The position numbers and the translations under genes are program-made. From the NCBI GenBank assembly GCA_013697265.1, contig JACCXE010000472.1:1-8995 (forward strand): a stretch of 8,995 nucleotides of DNA. The letters are read 5' to 3'. Below are positions 5,529-8,995 of this stretch, piece after piece. This DNA is from Actinomycetota bacterium. Lineage in GTDB: Bacteria > Actinomycetota > Acidimicrobiia > Acidimicrobiales > JACCXE01. The notes below the pieces were generated by a model. That model saw only the letters and a program-made list of their open reading frames with translations. It was not told where the DNA came from and did no database searches. Each line of letters starts with the position of its first letter. Position 1 is the first letter of the stretch.

Positions 5529-6814
5529 GCGAGGTTAAAATCCGGCGAGGAGAGGAGCACGGTAAGGAGGCCGGCGGTGCGAACTGCGCTCGGTTGTTTC
5601 ACCGTGGCATCCGAATAGGTCTTCAGCGCGTCGAGCGTGGTTGGCGACAGTGACGTCATGCCGAACGCTTCCATCCACGAAGTCAGTTCCGGGCCCGCGG
5701 GCGCGGACGCGGCCGGCGCATTCACGTGGAAGCGGGCGAAGGTGGACGCGGCGTTGTAGCGGGCGAGCATGGCGCCGGGGCCAAGCATGCGTTTACCGAT
5801 AGGCCACCCGGCGACGCTCGGCGGGCGGAACAACGTCTGACCCGCCTGAGCCATGTAGGCGAAGCCCTCGTAAACCTCGGTGCGCTCGAGCGGGCGCATC
5901 AAACCCACGACGAATTCGGCCGGCGTTTTGGGCAAGGTCTGACGCGCGGTTTCGGAGCGGAACTGCTGTGAATAGAAGATCACCCGTAGCGCTTTTTGCA
6001 CGTCCCAGTCGGGGGCCAGCGAACTCGCCACTGTGCCGACGAGAACGGGGTCGGGGCTGGGCCCTACGAAGTGGGTTACCAGCTTGGTCGCGATGTGCTG
6101 ACGGGCCGCGCGTTGGTTGAGCAACAAATCCACCACGCCATGCGGCGTGAAGTTCGCGGTGACGCCGAGGATGGTCTTGGGCCCGTCGTCGTGCCGGTGC
6201 TTGTCGTAGACGAGAGTGGGGGGCACCCGCGGCGCCGCCTCGACGAGGTGGTAACCGGTAAGCGCGCGGGCCGTTTCCTTCACGTCTTCTTCGGTGTAGG
6301 TTCCTAAACCAAGCAGGAAAAGCTCCATGAGTTCGCGGGCGAGGTTCTCGTTCGGCTTGGCCTTGGTGCTGCGGTCGTTGTTCAGGTAGCAGCTCAGCGC
6401 CCTGTCGTCGATCATGGCGTGGGCCAAGTCGGCGAAGCTGCCGAGCGTGTATTTGCGGATGGTGGCCTGCTGGTCGAGCAGCGCGGCGACGTCGACATTG
6501 GAGCCGGGGTCGTAGGCCGTTGCGAAGTGGTTGGCCCAAAACAGTGTCATGCGCTCGACGAGAGGCGCACGCGAGGCGACCATCGTCTTGAGCCAGCCTT
6601 CTTGGGCGTCGGCGAGCGACGCCTGAGCACCCGCGCCTCCCGAGGTCTGGTTCAGCCTGCTGGAACGGTCGCGGTTGGTAACGTCGGGATTCACCAGTGC
6701 CTCGACGGCATCGCCGTAGGGACGGGCTCCGTACTTGTCGAGTTCGCCCGTGCTCGCGCCAAAACCCGCTCGTCGAAACAGGTGCGCAACTAGCGCCCGG
6801 TGCTCGTCAGTCAT
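5525..6814 (-). CDS. DUF1800 family protein
   Basis: A 429-aa protein of the DUF1800 family, almost always encoded next to DUF1501; the function is unknown. Landmarks are HLFRRAGFG (11-19), VERMTLFWANHFAT (86-99), NENLARELMELFLLGLGTYT (155-174), VKETARALTGY (178-188), HRHDDGPKTILG (206-217) and a C-terminal FRPPSVAGWP segment. The start is ATG 6814, six bases after GAAGG; a TTG at 6820 would be too close to that site. No signal peptide or membrane helix is seen at the N-terminus, unlike its Tat-signal partner DUF1501. It either stays in the cytosol or leaves as a complex with DUF1501. It is the first gene of a two-gene operon with a 4-bp stop/start overlap. Confidence 0.92.
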   Translation of the reverse strand: MTDEHRALVAHLFRRAGFGASTGELDKYGARPYGDAVEALVNPDVTNRDRSSRLNQTSGGAGAQASLADAQEGWLKTMVASRAPLVERMTLFWANHFATAYDPGSNVDVAALLDQQATIRKYTLGSFADLAHAMIDDRALSCYLNNDRSTKAKPNENLARELMELFLLGLGTYTEEDVKETARALTGYHLVEAAPRVPPTLVYDKHRHDDGPKTILGVTANFTPHGVVDLLLNQRAARQHIATKLVTHFVGPSPDPVLVGTVASSLAPDWDVQKALRVIFYSQQFRSETARQTLPKTPAEFVVGLMRPLERTEVYEGFAYMAQAGQTLFRPPSVAGWPIGKRMLGPGAMLARYNAASTFARFHVNAPAASAPAGPELTSWMEAFGMTSLSPTTLDALKTYSDATVKQPSAVRTAGLLTVLLSSPDFNLA

Positions 6815-6896
6815 CCCCAACCTTCATTGATCGTTCGATGGCAGGACGTGCATAACTAGTCAGCCCCGACCCCGTGCGACGCAAGAGTACTGAAGC

Positions 6897-6937
6897 GACA
6901 CAAAATTGGAAGGGATCTGAGGTCACAATTCTGTGTC
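6897..6937. repeat. Imperfect inverted repeat in the DUF1800 / PBP divergent promoter region
   Basis: GACACAAAATTG (6897-6908) is repeated in reverse as CAATTCTGTGTC (6926-6937), matching at 11 of 12 positions, with 17 bases between. The arms are AT-rich in a GC-rich region, and the start codons on either side are 83 bp (DUF1800) and 58 bp (PBP) away. This suits an operator or overlapping promoters for both directions. No clean -35/-10 pair can be assigned. The rest of the 181-bp gap (6815-6995) shows nothing else I can support. Confidence 0.4.
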
Positions 6938-6995
6938 TTGTTGCTCCGAAAGCCGCGGAACGGCCACCGCCACACTGAATTAGCCTCAGCGGACT

Positions 6996-8995
6996 GTGCA
7001 GGCGCTCCTTCGGTGCATCAAGACGGCGGTGATCGCTGGGGCGTTCCTCGCGATCGGCCTCGTCATTCTGATCCCACAGGCGCGGGCGTTCACTGGTAGT
7101 TGGTCGACCTCGAAGGCCGACGGTTTGGGCGATATGGCCGAATTGAGCGAACGTTCGGTCGTCCAGCGACGAGACGGGTCCACTTTGGCCGTTTTGCACG
7201 CCGATGAGAACCGGGCACCCGTGAAGCTGCGGCAGGTCCCGAAAGCCGTCATCGACGCGGTGATCGGCGTCGAAGACGACCGGTTTTGGAAGCATCATGG
7301 CGTCGACGTGCGCGGCAGCTTCCGCGCCCTGGCCACCAACGTGCAGTCGGGTGAGGTGCGCCAAGGCGGATCGACAATCACCCAGCAGCTCGTGAAGAAC
7401 GCGTTGCTCACCCCGGAAAAGACCGTCGACCGCAAGGTGCGCGAGGCGCTGCTGGCTTGGCGCCTCGAAGATCAACTGTCGAAGAACGCGATCCTCGAGC
7501 GCTACCTGAACACGGTGTATTTCGGCAACGGCGCGTACGGCGTGCAGGCGGCCGCCGAGGTGTACTTCGGGAAGACGGCGTCGCAGCTCAACGAGGCAGA
7601 CGCCGTGCTGCTCGCGGGCATCATCCGCAATCCGTTCAACTACGACCCGATCAAGTTTCCCGCTCGAGCCGCTGATCGGCGCCGTGTCGTGGTGGGCCGG
7701 CTCGTGAGCGCGGACGTCTTCTCCAAGGCCACAGGCGACAAAGTATTGGCGACGCCACTACCGACACAGGTCGAGAGCCTTGAGCAGGAAACGAACGACT
7801 ACTTCGTCGAAGAGGTCAAGCAGAAGCTCCTGAAAGATCGACGTCTGGGCGAGACCGCGCAAGAGCGATACAACGCCGTGTTCAAGGGCGGTCTGCGGAT
7901 CGTCACCACGCTGGACCCCGACGTCTCCCAGGCCGCGCAGAAGGCAGTTGACGAGATTCTCCCCGACACCAAGGGCAAGTTCACCGCGGCCTTGGCGTCG
8001 GTCGAGCCCTCGACGGGTGCGGTGCGGGCCATCGTCGGTGGCAAGGACTTCGCGTCGGTGAAGTTCAACCTGGCCACGCAGGGCCATCGCCAGCCCGGGT
8101 CGTCGTTCAAGGCCATGGTGCTGGTCGCGGCGATCGAACAGGGATACGGGCCGAGCACGGTCATCAACGGCTCGTCGCCCTGCAAGGTCGAGTTCGAAGG
8201 CCATCAGCCCTACGAGCTTGAGAACTTTGAAGGCGAAGGTGGCGGAGTCGCGCCGCTGACCACGCAGACGGCGCACTCGGTGAACTGCGCCTACGTCCGG
8301 CTGGCCGCGGCGACGGGTCTGAAGAACGTCGAGAAGGCGGCCAAGGACCTAGGCATCACGACCGATCTCAAAGTGCCTGACTGCGACTGCATCACGCCCG
8401 CCATCGCGGTCGGAGGCCTGACCGTGGGAGTGTCCCCGCTCGAAATGGCGTCGTCGTACGCCACGCTTGCGGCCGACGGCGTCTACCACAAGCCCTATTT
8501 CATCGAGAAGGTGCTCGACCGCAACGGCAAGGTGTTGTTCCGCGGCGGCTCAAAGGGTGAACACCGAATCTCGGCCCAAACCGCGCGAACCGCGATTTCG
8601 ATCTTGCGCGGCGTCGTCACCGGCGGCACCGGCGTGCGGGCCAATCCCGGCAAATGGCCGGTGTTCGGCAAGACCGGCACCGCCCAGGAGTACAAGGACG
8701 CGTGGTTCGTCGGGTCCACCCGCCAGCTGGCCGCCGCGGTCTGGATGGGCAACGCCGAGGCCGAGGTTTCGATGTTCCGGGTGGGCTCGGTCGGCCGGGT
8801 CACTGGCGGCTCCTATCCGGCGCGGATTTTCGGGCAGTTCATGCGCGACGCGATGAACGGTCGACCGGCGCTGGCGTTCCCGGCACCCGACCCCAAGCAA
8901 CTCGGCAACAAACAAATCAGCAACCAGGGCTCACTGAGGCCCGCCGAGGGTGGTGGCCCAACGACGAGCGGGACGGTGCTCATCGGTCCCGGCGG
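6996..8995 (+). CDS. Class A penicillin-binding protein (transglycosylase-transpeptidase), 3' end outside window
   Basis: This bifunctional enzyme polymerises lipid II into glycan strands and cross-links the stem peptides, anchored in the membrane with the catalytic part outside. About 666 residues are visible. GTG 6996 is the first start after an in-frame TAG at 6981; only a weak binding site precedes it. A short basic N-terminus leads to one membrane helix (VIAGAFLAIGLVILI, residues 12-26). The GT51 domain shows EDDRFWKHHG (93-102, catalytic Glu93), GGSTITQQ (124-131), RKVREALLAWRLE and YLNTVYFGNGAYGV. The transpeptidase domain shows SSFK (Ser369 nucleophile, Lys372), SVN (428-430) and KTGTA (559-563). 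The visible C-terminus enters a Pro/Gly-rich linker. No PASTA domain appears before the window edge. Confidence 0.95.
   Translation, partial: MQALLRCIKTAVIAGAFLAIGLVILIPQARAFTGSWSTSKADGLGDMAELSERSVVQRRDGSTLAVLHADENRAPVKLRQVPKAVIDAVIGVEDDRFWKHHGVDVRGSFRALATNVQSGEVRQGGSTITQQLVKNALLTPEKTVDRKVREALLAWRLEDQLSKNAILERYLNTVYFGNGAYGVQAAAEVYFGKTASQLNEADAVLLAGIIRNPFNYDPIKFPARAADRRRVVVGRLVSADVFSKATGDKVLATPLPTQVESLEQETNDYFVEEVKQKLLKDRRLGETAQERYNAVFKGGLRIVTTLDPDVSQAAQKAVDEILPDTKGKFTAALASVEPSTGAVRAIVGGKDFASVKFNLATQGHRQPGSSFKAMVLVAAIEQGYGPSTVINGSSPCKVEFEGHQPYELENFEGEGGGVAPLTTQTAHSVNCAYVRLAAATGLKNVEKAAKDLGITTDLKVPDCDCITPAIAVGGLTVGVSPLEMASSYATLAADGVYHKPYFIEKVLDRNGKVLFRGGSKGEHRISAQTARTAISILRGVVTGGTGVRANPGKWPVFGKTGTAQEYKDAWFVGSTRQLAAAVWMGNAEAEVSMFRVGSVGRVTGGSYPARIFGQFMRDAMNGRPALAFPAPDPKQLGNKQISNQGSLRPAEGGGPTTSGTVLIGPG

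Overview
The window is GC-rich, densely coding and about 9 kb long. It looks chromosomal and actinobacterial. The evidence is a WhiB-family iron-sulfur regulator with an AT-hook, a primary-like sigma-70 factor without region 1.1, several GTG starts, and a DUF1800-DUF1501 gene pair of the kind common in Acidimicrobiia and related environmental lineages. The class assignment is inference. There is no mobile element, CRISPR array or phage gene.

Layout. Positions 1-301 hold the 3' end of an unrecognised (+) gene. It converges on an unrecognised 189-aa (-) gene (328-897), which diverges across about 50 bp from an inositol-monophosphatase family gene (949-1692, +). Two short hairpins follow the phosphatase. 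Positions 1693-2074 form a long leader before a WhiB gene (2075-2392, +). This leader holds a 58-codon open reading frame with a good ribosome binding site, a large hairpin (1935-1997) whose loop contains that frame's stop codon, and a very strong intrinsic terminator (1991-2027) that shares bases with the hairpin. A 92-bp hairpin (2394-2485) separates whiB from a convergent sigma-70 gene (2501-3463, -). A tRNA-Val(TAC) at 3564-3637 is followed after two bases by the ATG of a VOC/glyoxalase-fold gene (3640-3999, +). A decayed piece of a polytopic membrane protein (about 4040-4328, -) lies beside a translationally coupled DUF1800 to DUF1501 operon (6814-4329, -). A class A penicillin-binding protein (6996 to beyond the window end, +) diverges from that operon. 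An imperfect inverted repeat lies between the two.

Functionally this is a mix of housekeeping (cell-wall synthesis, tRNA, sigma factor, sugar-phosphate hydrolysis) and regulatory genes. The most interesting unit is the whiB leader. Its parts are those expected of ribosome-controlled transcription attenuation: upstream ORF, antiterminator and terminator in mutually exclusive pairing, then a WhiB7-like AT-hook regulator. This is the arrangement by which whiB7 senses translation-blocking antibiotics in mycobacteria and relatives. Here it is deduced from sequence alone.
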